Below, one piece after another: positions 7,087 to 15,311 of a DNA stretch of 64,000 bases. The position numbers and the translations under genes were made by a program. The number at the start of each line of letters is the position of its first letter. Position 1 is the first letter of the stretch. The DNA is taken from NCBI RefSeq assembly GCF_018333375.1, contig NZ_BORW01000006.1, positions 1-64,000 of the forward strand. The letters run 5' to 3'. The notes beneath the pieces were generated by a model. The model did not search any database, was not told the origin of the DNA, and saw only the letters and a program-made list of their open reading frames with translations. The stretch is from Paenibacillus cookii. GTDB lineage: Bacteria > Bacillota > Bacilli > Paenibacillales > Paenibacillaceae.

Positions 7087-7845
7087 ATGATGGTGATTCC
7101 AAACCAGGTTAGTCGATTATTGAAGGACAAAATAACGCTTGTTAAACTGCCTGAAGGTTCCGATCTCGCGCTTGTCGGTCCTGTTCGGCTCCCGGTACAA
7201 CTGGAGGAACGGGAGGTTACATTCAACTGGTATACTTGGTTAAAAACGGAAAGCGCTTCATTTCAGGCGGAAGATGTTCTCCATACCCTGCCGTTTGCCG
7301 ATCTTGCCTCATACCAGCAATCATCCGTGCTTGTTTACGGTGATTTTGCCAACGCGGAGCACACGTTAATTCGGATGCACAGCATTTGCCACACCGGGGA
7401 CATCTTTGGAAGCAAACGATGCGATTGCGGGTACCAGCTGCGCCGATCCATGAACATGATCGTCGACAACGGCAGCGGAGCGCTCTTTTATTTGGCCAAT
7501 CACGAAGGACGCGGAATCGGGCTTTTCTCCAAATCGTTGGCTTATCTGCTGCAGGAAGAGGGATACGATACGGTAGAAGCCAACCACGCTTTGGGCTTTC
7601 CGGATGATCTGCGGTCTTATGACGAGGCGATACAGGTTCTCCAGGCATTGCGGCAGAAACCGGTAAGCCTCATTACGAACAATCCGCGCAAATTGCAATC
7701 ATTGCGGGAAAAAGGGCTTGCATCCGATCATCACGTATCGATTTGGGGCGATGTATCCCAACATAATACCCGGTATCTGGCAACGAAAATCGAAAAATCG
7801 GGCCATATTTACAATCCCCTGAACGAAACCGTTCAGCTCGGCTAA
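7087..7845 (+). CDS. ribA: GTP cyclohydrolase II, divergent RibA
   Basis: A 252-residue GTP cyclohydrolase II without the dihydroxybutanone-phosphate synthase domain found in the usual bifunctional Bacillales RibBA. The zinc site CHTGDIFGSKRCDC supplies C101, C112 and C114. The catalytic tyrosine (Y153, in LAYLLQ) and arginine (R176, in DDLRSY), equivalent to E. coli Y105 and R128, are kept, as is TNNPRK. The usual R-Q before EGRGIGL is replaced by N-H (138-139), and the N-terminus carries about 50 extra residues. It should open GTP to a diaminopyrimidine phosphate. AAAGGAG precedes the start; the second ATG (7090) is slightly better spaced. It is co-transcribed with ribD and lies behind a c-di-GMP riboswitch. 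Confidence 0.85.
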   Translation: MMVIPNQVSRLLKDKITLVKLPEGSDLALVGPVRLPVQLEEREVTFNWYTWLKTESASFQAEDVLHTLPFADLASYQQSSVLVYGDFANAEHTLIRMHSICHTGDIFGSKRCDCGYQLRRSMNMIVDNGSGALFYLANHEGRGIGLFSKSLAYLLQEEGYDTVEANHALGFPDDLRSYDEAIQVLQALRQKPVSLITNNPRKLQSLREKGLASDHHVSIWGDVSQHNTRYLATKIEKSGHIYNPLNETVQLG

Positions 7846-7856
7846 GGAGGCCCCGC

Positions 7857-8954
7857 ATGAACCCGGATCAACATTATATGAAGCTGGCGCTGGACCTGGC
7901 GGCCACGGCAAGCGGAAAAACGAACCCCAATCCCGTCGTCGGCGCGATCCTTGTGAAGGATGGACAAGTTGTCGGCGTCGGCTTTCACCGAAAAGCCGGA
8001 GAACCCCATGCGGAGGTACACGCGTTCCGTATGGCGGAAGGACACACGAACGGTGCAACGCTTTACGTGACCCTTGAGCCCTGCTCCCATTACGGAAAAA
8101 CCCCTCCCTGCGCAGAGCTGGTCGCCAGCTCCGGAGTAACCCGCGTTGTGGTGGCTATGCAGGATCCGAATCCGATGGTCGCCGGACGGGGGATTCAACT
8201 GCTCCGAGATAAAGGGATTGAAGTCGAAGTGGGCGTGTTGGAAGAGGAAGCCAAAAGACTCAACGAACGATTCGTCCATAATATGACCAAACGGCGGCCG
8301 TTCATTATTTCCAAGGTCGCCATGACGCTGGACGGGAAGTTAGCTGCATCTTCGGGCCATTCGAAGTGGGTTACGGGCGAAGAAGCGCGCCAGGAGGTGC
8401 ATCGGTTGCGAAACGAAGTCGATGCCATCTTGGTCGGCATCAACACGGTGCTGGCTGATAATCCCCGCCTGACTACCAGACTGCCGGAAAAGGGGAAAAA
8501 CCCTGTACGGGTCATCCTGGATTCCAATTTGCGGTTGCCCGAGGATGCCCATATAACCGACTGCACCGCGGCTAAGACATGGATTGCCACGAAGGAGGAT
8601 GCGGATCCGGAGAAAGTCAACAGGCTGAAGCAAAAAGGGCTGGAGATTCTATTCGTTCCTTCGACCCGGCTCGGGCTGGACCTCCGGCGATTATCGGAAA
8701 TGTTATACGAAAAGGGAATTACCGACCTGCTTGTCGAGGGCGGCAGCGAAGTCAACGCCTCGTTCCTTCGCGCCAGCCTCATTGACAAATGGTTGATTTA
8801 TATCGCACCCAAAGTTTTGGGAGGACGCGGTTCCCTCACGCCATACGGCGGTCCGGATTTGGAAACGATGGATGAAGCATTGAACGTGCGGATTCACTCC
8901 GTCCGGCAAATCGGAGAAGATCTTTGCATCACGGCGTATCCGAAGTACGGCTGA
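7857..8954 (+). CDS. ribD: Bifunctional pyrimidine deaminase/reductase RibD
   Basis: A full-length 365-residue RibD. The N-terminal cytidine-deaminase-fold domain has the zinc motif HAEV (H51, E53) and PCSHYGKTPPC (C76, C85). The C-terminal NADPH-dependent reductase domain starts near residue 148 (RPFIISKVAMTLDGK) and contains LVEGG and the PKVLGG motif. It converts the product of GTP cyclohydrolase II to a reduced aminopyrimidine, the second and third steps of riboflavin-type synthesis. GGAGG precedes the ATG, 11 bases after ribA, so the two form an operon. ribE, ribH and ribB are not adjacent, which means this pair either supplements a riboflavin operon elsewhere or feeds a different pteridine/flavin-like product. 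Confidence 0.92.
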   Translation: MNPDQHYMKLALDLAATASGKTNPNPVVGAILVKDGQVVGVGFHRKAGEPHAEVHAFRMAEGHTNGATLYVTLEPCSHYGKTPPCAELVASSGVTRVVVAMQDPNPMVAGRGIQLLRDKGIEVEVGVLEEEAKRLNERFVHNMTKRRPFIISKVAMTLDGKLAASSGHSKWVTGEEARQEVHRLRNEVDAILVGINTVLADNPRLTTRLPEKGKNPVRVILDSNLRLPEDAHITDCTAAKTWIATKEDADPEKVNRLKQKGLEILFVPSTRLGLDLRRLSEMLYEKGITDLLVEGGSEVNASFLRASLIDKWLIYIAPKVLGGRGSLTPYGGPDLETMDEALNVRIHSVRQIGEDLCITAYPKYG

Positions 8955-8959
8955 TGATG

Positions 8960-9006
8960 AAGGGGCCAGGTCTCCGAACGGGTATTGGCGCTAACGCCCC
9001 CTTTTT
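8960..9006 (+). terminator. Terminator of the ribA-ribD unit
   Basis: AAGGGG near 8960 can pair with CCCCCTT near 9000, and a nested GGCG-CTAA-CGCC hairpin lies just before CCCTTTTTAG. Either pairing ends in a T run shortly after the ribD stop. Confidence 0.45.
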
Positions 9007-9050
9007 AGGTCTAGGATATTTTAATATTCAATGAATTTACTTACATTGAC

Positions 9051-9083
9051 AATGACGAGCCGCCTATGGCCGTCATTTTTTTT
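9051..9083 (+). terminator. Strong plus-strand terminator
   Basis: AATGACG pairs with CGTCATT, continued by GCC/GGC across one bulged A, followed by eight T (9076-9083). It may back up the ribD terminator or end a short transcript of its own. Confidence 0.65.
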
Positions 9084-9202
9084 CTCTCGGAATGAACGGC
9101 GGTGAAGGGGAATAAGCGGAAAATGGATCAAGACCGGAAAAATGAAAATGATCATTGCGGAAGGAACAACAACAATGGAAAAGGTTCTTTAGAAATAAAA
9201 TC

Positions 9203-9226
9203 GGGCGCCCCTTTCGGGACGCCCTT
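9203..9226 (+). terminator. Hairpin with short T run
   Basis: GGGCGCCCC and GGGACGCCC form a stem around a TTTC loop with one internal mismatch, followed by TTTC. The T run is short, so terminator function is uncertain. Confidence 0.35.
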
Positions 9227-9469
9227 TCATGGGAGAGGAGAAACCGGACGAAGAGCTTATGGGGAAACGTAAGCTTTCCGCGGTTGTCTACGACATTCAT
9301 TGATGTCGATAGTTAAAGCATTCCCCGTAATCCCCGGTTTATACATCCCTTGCCAAAAAAAATTGTCCGAGGTCTTCGTTTTTCAAATTTGGGGTGATTA
9401 TGGTACGATATCGTCAGAAATGAGCAGCATTAGACAAATATTCTGATTGACGAAAATGGGTGAAGCAAC

Positions 9470-10084
9470 ATGAGAGTAGTATCGGGAAGCGCCAAAGGAA
9501 GACCGCTGAAGGCGGTTCCGGGCATGGGCACGCGTCCGACGACGGATAAGGTGAAGGAAGCGATTTTCAGCATGATCGGTCCTTTTTTTGACGGGGGAGT
9601 CGCCCTCGATTTGTTTGCGGGAACGGGGGGGCTGGCCATCGAAGCGCTGAGCAGGGGCATGGAAAAGGCGATTTTTATCGACATGGACCCGAAAAGCATC
9701 GAAACGGTCCGCGCCAACCTGAAGGCGACGAAGCTGGAGGGGCAGGCCGAGGTCTACCGCAATGAGGCGGAACGCGCGCTTAAAGCGCTTGAAAAGCGTG
9801 GGGTCGTGCTGGACGTCGTGTTTTTGGACCCGCCGTACCGGATGAAAAACGGGGACAAGCTCATGGAAACGATGCATGAAAAAAACATGCTGGCAAGCGG
9901 GGCGACGATCGTTCTCGAGCATGAATCGGGTTACGAATACCCGGCAGAGTTCGGTCCGTTCGCCTGCGTCCGGCATGCGACATACGGGGAAACGGCAGTT
10001 TCCATTTACAAATACGACGGAAATAAAGCGGCCTCGCCCGAGGGCGAAGCCGCTAAGGAGGCCGATCATGGGTTCGACGAATAA
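9470..10084 (+). CDS. rsmD: 16S rRNA (guanine966-N2)-methyltransferase RsmD
   Basis: A 204-residue class I SAM-dependent methyltransferase. It has the RsmD opening [12 protein letters not shown], a SAM-binding loop [12 protein letters not shown] (47-58), an acidic residue after the second strand (IDMD), and the N-methyltransferase catalytic motif DPPY (120-123). RsmD methylates G966 of 16S rRNA in E. coli numbering. The C-terminal 20 residues, which overlap the next gene, are not conserved in character. rsmD-coaD adjacency is conserved in Bacillales (ylbH-ylbI), and here the genes overlap by 17 bases, so they are probably translationally coupled. Confidence 0.93.
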   Translation: MRVVSGSAKGRPLKAVPGMGTRPTTDKVKEAIFSMIGPFFDGGVALDLFAGTGGLAIEALSRGMEKAIFIDMDPKSIETVRANLKATKLEGQAEVYRNEAERALKALEKRGVVLDVVFLDPPYRMKNGDKLMETMHEKNMLASGATIVLEHESGYEYPAEFGPFACVRHATYGETAVSIYKYDGNKAASPEGEAAKEADHGFDE

Positions 10085-10562
10085 ACGTATCGCAGTATAT
10101 CCCGGAAGCTTCGATCCGGTGACGATGGGGCATCTGGACATTATCCAGCGCGCGGCAAGGCAATTTGACGAGCTGGTGGTGGCCGTGCTGATCAACCGGA
10201 GCAAGCAGCCGCTTTTTTCGATTGAAGAACGGATGGATTTGATCCGGCGGGTTACTACGCATCTACCCAATGTGCAGGTGGACAGCTTCCAGGACTTGAC
10301 GGCCAATTACGTGCGCCTGCGGAATGCGCAGGCCATCGTGCGCGGGGTGCGCTCCGTGACGGATTTCGAATACGAGCTTCAAATGGCGTCCGCCAACCAT
10401 AAGCTGAATCCGGATGCCGAAACGGTCTTCATGATGACGAATCCGAAATATTCCTATTTAAGCTCGAGCATCGTCAAAGAAATCGCCGCCTATCACGGGG
10501 ACGTAAAGGACCTGGTTCCGCCCGAGGTGGAGGAAGCGCTAAAGCGGAAGCAGCGCGGTTAA
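10068..10562 (+). CDS. coaD: Phosphopantetheine adenylyltransferase
   Basis: 164 residues. It has the nucleotidyltransferase signature [10 protein letters not shown] near the N-terminus and the C-terminal [13 protein letters not shown] segment typical of CoaD, which makes dephospho-CoA from ATP and 4'-phosphopantetheine in coenzyme A synthesis. TAAGGAGG lies seven bases before the ATG at 10068. The frame is open further upstream inside rsmD, but only this start gives the family N-terminus. Its stop codon overlaps the stop of the convergent ylbJ gene at a shared TTAA. Confidence 0.95.
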   Translation: MGSTNKRIAVYPGSFDPVTMGHLDIIQRAARQFDELVVAVLINRSKQPLFSIEERMDLIRRVTTHLPNVQVDSFQDLTANYVRLRNAQAIVRGVRSVTDFEYELQMASANHKLNPDAETVFMMTNPKYSYLSSSIVKEIAAYHGDVKDLVPPEVEEALKRKQRG

Positions 10563-11776
10563 CCCGTATGTTTGCGGGAAGGATGAAGCAGCTTGAACAA
10601 CAGCGAGCAGGCGATCATCGCCGCGAGCAGCGCCCCTTGCCACTGCAGCAGCTGCGGCACGGCTTTCCATAGGGAAAAATAGGCGTTCCAATCGGACGGG
10701 ATCGCTTCGCTCCCAAGGAATGCGTGATCCGCGTTTTTCGGGAAATAGCGGACGAGCGGCCAAACGAGCCAAGCAGCCGCAAAAGCAAGCGCGCCGTGTA
10801 GCAAGCGGACAAGCGCAAAGGGAAACCAGCGCATGCCGGCTTTTCTCAGCACCGACATCGACTGCAGCAGGGCGCTGATGCCGCTGAAGCCAAGCAGGGC
10901 GGATATGACGGACCACTGCAGCCGTTCGGCGGCGAAAGCGGCCGTGCTCGCATCGTTCGTGCCGAGATGAACCTCGAACGCTCCGGACAGCCAATAGGAT
11001 GGAAGTCCGGGAGGGAGAAAGCGGCCGGCGATTTGGATGACGACCGCAAAAATAATGATATACCCGCCGACCATCATCAAGGTTTGAACGGCATTCGTCA
11101 CCGAATCGCCCAGCAGCCTGCCGAATCCGCGGCCGTCTTTGGCATGGGCCGCTTTGGCGGCGTGCAGGGAGCGGCGCAGCATGGAAGGTTTGTTTTTGCC
11201 CTCGTCCGGCTTTTCGGCAGCCTGCGAAGCGGCGTCTTTACCTGCGCCTCTGTGGCCGATCAGGAGATAGGCGAGCAGTCCGGCGAGCCAATGCACGGCC
11301 AGCACGACATATCCTGCCGCAGGTTCATGCATCAGCCCGGTCGCGATGACGACCAGAATCAGCATCGGATTGCAAAAATGGGAAAGGGCGGCCAATTTGC
11401 CGGCATCCGGACCGCTGAGATCCCCTTGGTCGTACAGCTGTTTGGCGGCCTGGGCGCCTCCCGGAAAACCGGTGGTCATGCCCATGGCAAGAACCCACCC
11501 GCCGACGCCGGGAAGCTTGAACAGCCGTTTCATCAGCGGCTCGAGCCATGTGCCCAAAGCGTGAATAAAACCGTAAGCAGTCAATATTTCAGACAAAACG
11601 AGAAAAGGGAGCAGCGCCGGGAAAACGATCTGCCACCATAATTTGAGACCCTGCAGGGAGGCCTGAAAGGCCGGAGAAGGGGAACTGACGATGGCAGCCA
11701 CCAGCGCAAGCGCCCCCGCGCCGAGCACCAGCGTGGCGGCAGCGGGAGTGAAGCGGAGAGGGGCCTTTTTTTTCAT
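10559..11776 (-). CDS. ylbJ: Sporulation integral membrane protein YlbJ
   Basis: A 405-residue polytopic membrane protein with about eight hydrophobic segments and nucleoside-transporter-like Gate domains: [16 protein letters not shown] in the first half and [15 protein letters not shown] in the second. This matches YlbJ, a membrane protein expressed under sporulation control and needed for normal spores in B. subtilis. A cytoplasmic loop (about 195-230) is charged and variable. The start at 11776 has AGAGGTG six bases upstream; an upstream in-frame ATG has no ribosome binding site. Gene order coaD-ylbJ-ylbL is as in Bacillus, without the patatin-like ylbK. Confidence 0.88.
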   Translation of the reverse strand: MKKKAPLRFTPAAATLVLGAGALALVAAIVSSPSPAFQASLQGLKLWWQIVFPALLPFLVLSEILTAYGFIHALGTWLEPLMKRLFKLPGVGGWVLAMGMTTGFPGGAQAAKQLYDQGDLSGPDAGKLAALSHFCNPMLILVVIATGLMHEPAAGYVVLAVHWLAGLLAYLLIGHRGAGKDAASQAAEKPDEGKNKPSMLRRSLHAAKAAHAKDGRGFGRLLGDSVTNAVQTLMMVGGYIIIFAVVIQIAGRFLPPGLPSYWLSGAFEVHLGTNDASTAAFAAERLQWSVISALLGFSGISALLQSMSVLRKAGMRWFPFALVRLLHGALAFAAAWLVWPLVRYFPKNADHAFLGSEAIPSDWNAYFSLWKAVPQLLQWQGALLAAMIACSLLFKLLHPSRKHTG

Positions 11777-11859
11777 GATTTTCACCTCTTCTGAGTAAAC
11801 ATAGCTAGTACCCAATCTATGCGGGTAAGACAACCATAAGACCAGGGGAGCAGGATGGA

Positions 11860-12918
11860 ATGAGAGAAGCGAATAACATGCAGCGCACGAAAAAGCGGGA
11901 AGCGTCCCGCCTGATCCTCTATATTTTTGCGGTGGCCCTGCTGGTTTACGTAACGGTATACATGCCGACGCCGTACATCATTTATCAGCCGGGAAGCGCC
12001 GATGAGGTCAAGCCGATGCTTTCCGTGCAAAAAGGGGACCCCGACGAAAAGGGGGCTTTTATGATGACGACGGTATCGGCGAGTTATGCCAACCTTGTCA
12101 TGTTGGTGGTTTCCGCGTTTAACCCGAATGCGGAAATTGACAAAAAGGAGGCAAGGCTGGGCGACCGGAGCGAAGACGAATATGCGGCCGAGCAGGTGTA
12201 TTTGATGAGCGATTCGCAATCTTCGGCGATGGAAGCCGCGTACCACGAAGCGAACGTCCCGTACAGCATCGTTCCGCAGTATTTGTTTATTTTTTCGACG
12301 CCGGAAGGGGACGAAGCGCGGAAACATTTCAAGCCGGGCGACCGCCTTTCCGAAGTCGACGGGAAGCCGGTGACCGACAATGCGGCATTGACCAACCTGC
12401 TGAAGACGAAAAAGGCAGGCGACCAGGTCACGGTCAAATTGATCCGGGACGGCAGAACGCTGGAGGAAAAAGTGAAGCTGATCGAACTCAGGGACAAGGA
12501 CACGAACCGGACCCGCCCGGGGCTCGGCGTAACGATCGCGACCATGCAAAAAGTCGTCTCCAAAGATCCGGGGCTCCAGGTGAATTTCCAAAATACCCGC
12601 GTCGGGGGACCGTCCGCCGGACTGATGTTCACGATGGAAATCTACAACCAGCTGACGGACGGCGATTTGACCAAAGGTTACCAGGTTGCAGGGACGGGGA
12701 CGATCGACAAGGAAGGGAACGTAGGCCCGATCGGAGGCGTGCAGCATAAAATCGTCGCGGCCGACCGGAAACACGCGGAAATCTTTTTCGTTCCGAAGGA
12801 CAATTACGCGGAAGCCAAAGCGAAAGCGGACAAAATAAAAACCGGCATGAAACTTGTGCCGGTGGAGAAGCTGGAGGATGCCATCGCTTACATGGAGAAC
12901 CTCCGGGTTAAATCTTAA
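11860..12918 (+). CDS. ylbL: PDZ-Lon-type membrane serine protease (YlbL/SepM family)
   Basis: 352 residues: one N-terminal transmembrane helix (about 18-35), an extracytoplasmic domain with a PDZ fold (about 130-200, containing FKPGDRLSEVDGKPV), and a C-terminal Lon-type peptidase domain. The Ser-Lys dyad is intact, with S252 in VGGPSAGLMF and K297 in GGVQHKIVAA. Related proteins include SepM, which trims a competence peptide in streptococci, and B. subtilis YlbL. It is divergent from ylbJ and convergent with tmcAL, with whose stop codon it overlaps. Confidence 0.9.
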   Translation: MREANNMQRTKKREASRLILYIFAVALLVYVTVYMPTPYIIYQPGSADEVKPMLSVQKGDPDEKGAFMMTTVSASYANLVMLVVSAFNPNAEIDKKEARLGDRSEDEYAAEQVYLMSDSQSSAMEAAYHEANVPYSIVPQYLFIFSTPEGDEARKHFKPGDRLSEVDGKPVTDNAALTNLLKTKKAGDQVTVKLIRDGRTLEEKVKLIELRDKDTNRTRPGLGVTIATMQKVVSKDPGLQVNFQNTRVGGPSAGLMFTMEIYNQLTDGDLTKGYQVAGTGTIDKEGNVGPIGGVQHKIVAADRKHAEIFFVPKDNYAEAKAKADKIKTGMKLVPVEKLEDAIAYMENLRVKS

Positions 12919-14177
12919 GGCAACGCGCCGGTTTCATTCCCGGGCGTATAACGGATCGGCGCCTCCAGATAATCCCTGAACATGCTTTGGGTATCCGGAT
13001 GCGGGAAAACGTTGGCGTAGGCCGCAGAGGCGCGGAGATCGAGCGTGAGCTGAGGGTGCTCGAACGAAGACGGCTTGACGATGACCGGAAGGGCGGCCGT
13101 CTTCTTCATTTGCTTCAGCAGCCGCTGCCCTTTGCCGTTAAAGCCGAGCACGCGCAAATACCCCGGTCCCTTGGCAAGCGCCCCGGGCGACATCTCCCGC
13201 TTCGTGTGGCGCAGCAAGATCTGGGCGAGCATCCGCTGCAGCTTCGTATGCGTGTACCGTTTCGTTTTGAGCGCTTTCAGCAGCTCGTCCACGTTCGGCT
13301 CTTTCAGGCTAAAGACGGCCTTGCGCAGACGGTGCTCCAGCCCTTCCGTGACCTCGTGATACTCCGCCAGGTTTTCCGGGGAGCTGGTGAGGAGGATATG
13401 CATGAGCGCCCCGCGGAAGGAATTCCAGGTGACGGGGCCCCGGCCTTCGCGGAATTCCCGGTCGAGAATGCGAAACGTGGTTTCGGGCACGTAGGGCCGG
13501 ACCGCGGCTACCCCCTGCTCGAGGATCATCTTCCGCACGGCCGTCGCGCTGGCGACGGCCGCGTGGGAGGGCTGCTGATCGTGGTAACCGGCATGGATCC
13601 TCGGGATGGTGAGCGGCCGGATGGGGCTGTCCAGGCGGTTCAGCGCGATGAGATAATGCAGCCCGAGCGTATGGTTCGGCTGCTGGATGATCCGGAGAAC
13701 GTCGCTTTCCTCCCGCGGGAGTCCCGCCGCCTCGGCGGCCGCCCTGCTGTAGGCGGCAGGATAATTCATTCCCTCCCCTAGATGGCAGGCGATCCGCTCC
13801 CGGAGCTCTTGGCTTTCTTCCGACAACGCGCGGGCGAGGGGGAGCAGCAGGTCGAGGGAGCCGCTTTCCGTCCCGAAGCAGAGGCTGTCCACGACGCCCG
13901 TGGCATGAAGGAGGGAAACGGCGCCGTAAGCGAACCATTCCGCCGGCTGCACCGCATAGGCGGCAGGCAGCTCGATGACGAGATCGGCCCCCATGGCCAG
14001 CGCCATCTCGGCGCGGGCGAATTTGCTGACGATTCCCGGTTCGCCGCGCTGAAGGAAGGGGCCGCTCAGCACCGCAACGGCATGTTCCGCACCGGAAAGC
14101 CTCTTCGCTTCGTTGTAATGATGGACATGACCGTTATGCAACGGGTTGTATTCGACGATGATTCCGACGGCAGTCAA
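12915..14177 (-). CDS. tmcAL: tRNA(Met) cytidine acetate ligase TmcAL (YlbM)
   Basis: 420 residues with the nucleotidyltransferase-type start VGIIVEYNPLHNGHVHHYNEAK (the HxGH motif) and the FLQRGEPGIVSKFARAEMAL stretch of the YlbM family. In B. subtilis this enzyme makes N4-acetylcytidine at the wobble position of elongator tRNA-Met from acetate and ATP. The start is taken as TTG at 14177, with GGAG 11 bases upstream; no ATG suits the conserved N-terminus. It lies between ylbL and yceD as in Bacillus, on the opposite strand. Confidence 0.9.
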   Translation of the reverse strand: MTAVGIIVEYNPLHNGHVHHYNEAKRLSGAEHAVAVLSGPFLQRGEPGIVSKFARAEMALAMGADLVIELPAAYAVQPAEWFAYGAVSLLHATGVVDSLCFGTESGSLDLLLPLARALSEESQELRERIACHLGEGMNYPAAYSRAAAEAAGLPREESDVLRIIQQPNHTLGLHYLIALNRLDSPIRPLTIPRIHAGYHDQQPSHAAVASATAVRKMILEQGVAAVRPYVPETTFRILDREFREGRGPVTWNSFRGALMHILLTSSPENLAEYHEVTEGLEHRLRKAVFSLKEPNVDELLKALKTKRYTHTKLQRMLAQILLRHTKREMSPGALAKGPGYLRVLGFNGKGQRLLKQMKKTAALPVIVKPSSFEHPQLTLDLRASAAYANVFPHPDTQSMFRDYLEAPIRYTPGNETGALP

Positions 14178-14323
14178 GGCGATTTCAACTCCATCCGCGT
14201 GGTTAGATTTTTATCCAATATAACATAAAAGCCTGCCAACCCTGCAACAATAACCGTGATGGAGCCGTTCTGGATTTGGCGTTTGACCGCGACGCCAAAA
14301 AAAGCAAAGTAAAGGTCAAACTA

Positions 14324-14353
14324 TTGACAAAGCTTCGAAGATATCGGTATAAT
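14324..14353 (+). promoter_or_regulatory. SigA-type promoter of yceD-rpmF
   Basis: TTGACA (14324-14329), an 18-base spacer and TATAAT (14348-14353): consensus hexamers, 28 bases before the yceD start. Confidence 0.85.
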
Positions 14354-14380
14354 AATTTTTGTTTGTTTGGAGTGATGTTC

Positions 14381-14890
14381 ATGCACTTTCAATTTAGAAA
14401 AATGGCAGCCGGCAGTGAGCCGCTGCAGGTCCGACAGCAAGTGGATGTAAGCCGTTTAGTTCAAGGACTTGGCGATATAAGAGCGCCCCGGCCGCTTTTG
14501 GCGGAGCTGGAGGCCACTTATGTCGGACAGGATGCGGTGGATGTGCAAGGAAAGCTCTCGATCGAGCTGGACATGGCATGCTCCCGCTGCTTGAAACCCG
14601 TGCATCAGCATCTGAACATTCCATTCCACGAGCGGTTCAAGCTTATGAAGTCGACTGAAGAGATTCAGGATGAAGATGACGATACCATTTACGTGGACGA
14701 TGACACGGTGGATCTTGTTCCGTACGTGGAGGAATCATTCGTACTTCATATTCCGATGACCGCAGTTTGCAAAGAAGATTGCAAGGGCCTGTGCCCGAAG
14801 TGCGGAACGGACTTGAATGAAGGAACCTGCGACTGCGATACGGAAGCGGTCGATCCGCGGCTTGCGGCGCTAAAAGATTTTTTCAAATGA
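14381..14890 (+). CDS. yceD: YceD/DUF177 family protein
   Basis: A 169-residue acidic protein of the YceD (YlbN) family, which precedes rpmF in most bacteria and is linked to 23S rRNA processing or ribosome assembly in E. coli and plants. Visible features are a CSRC pair in the middle and a cysteine-rich C-terminus (CKEDCKGLCPKCG, CDCD) that probably binds zinc. The acidic linker EIQDEDDDTIYVDDD separates the two parts. GGAG lies eight bases before the ATG at 14381, and this start sits 28 bases after a consensus -10, so longer frames are excluded. It forms an operon with rpmF. Confidence 0.87.
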   Translation: MHFQFRKMAAGSEPLQVRQQVDVSRLVQGLGDIRAPRPLLAELEATYVGQDAVDVQGKLSIELDMACSRCLKPVHQHLNIPFHERFKLMKSTEEIQDEDDDTIYVDDDTVDLVPYVEESFVLHIPMTAVCKEDCKGLCPKCGTDLNEGTCDCDTEAVDPRLAALKDFFK

Positions 14891-14949
14891 GTATGCAAGC
14901 ATTACCGGAGGCTGCGGCCCCCGGTTGATTGAAATAAGGAGGTGGGAAC

Positions 14950-15123
14950 ATGGCAGTACCTCAACGGAGAACGTCCAAAACACGTCGTGACAAACGTCGT
15001 ACTCACTTTAAACTGGCAGTGCCGGGCATGGTGAAATGTGAACAATGCGGAGAATTGAAGCTTGCTCACCACGTATGCAAAGTGTGCGGAACGTATAAAT
15101 CTAGAGAAATCATTTCGCAGTAA
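14950..15123 (+). CDS. rpmF: 50S ribosomal protein L32
   Basis: 57 residues beginning [20 protein letters not shown], the hallmark of L32, followed by the zinc ribbon CEQCG and CKVCG (four-cysteine, zinc-binding form). AAGGAGG is placed upstream of the ATG. It follows yceD by 59 bases and is ended by the hairpin at 15138-15172, so it is the second gene of the yceD-rpmF operon. No zinc-free L32 paralogue is seen in the window. Confidence 0.97.
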   Translation: MAVPQRRTSKTRRDKRRTHFKLAVPGMVKCEQCGELKLAHHVCKVCGTYKSREIISQ

Positions 15124-15137
15124 TGCGGCAAATCAAG

Positions 15138-15172
15138 TAGTACTTCATCTATGGTGAGGTGCTATTTTTTTT
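15138..15172 (+). terminator. Terminator of the yceD-rpmF operon
   Basis: A 12-pair stem (TAGTACTTCATC with GGTGAGGTGCTA, several G-U pairs, loop TAT) is followed by eight T. Confidence 0.8.
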
Positions 15173-15210
15173 GTCTCCTCTTCCTTTTTGGCTTGCCATG
15201 CTATATACTG

Positions 15211-15231
15211 TTTTAGTACCAGGTTCTAAAA
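15211..15231 (+). promoter_or_regulatory. FapR operator
   Basis: TTTTAGTACCAGGTTCTAAAA is a near-perfect inverted repeat matching the FapR box (TTAGTACC...TTCTAA). It lies two bases after a -10-like TATACT (15204-15209), where bound repressor would block initiation. FapR is released by malonyl-CoA, so the whole fap/fab operon that follows should be autoregulated. Confidence 0.85.
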
Positions 15232-15311
15232 TGATCGGACGAATTTGATACGGAATTCGTTTTTATAACAGGAGTTAACGCCGGATTTTACAAAATGCTT
15301 AGGAGGTGCCT

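Larger units (their letters stand above)
8955..9469. other. Intergenic region with several hairpins
   Basis: About 515 bases. It contains the ribD terminator (8960-9006), a second strong terminator (9051-9083) and a third hairpin (9203-9226). A 49-codon frame at 9123-9272 is Asn-rich, lacks a clear ribosome binding site and runs through the third hairpin, so it is not called as a gene. The promoter of rsmD should lie in the last 100 bases. Confidence 0.35.

Noticed and set aside
9123..9272. 49-codon Asn-rich plus-strand frame
   Set aside because: No clear ribosome binding site, and it runs through a terminator-like hairpin.
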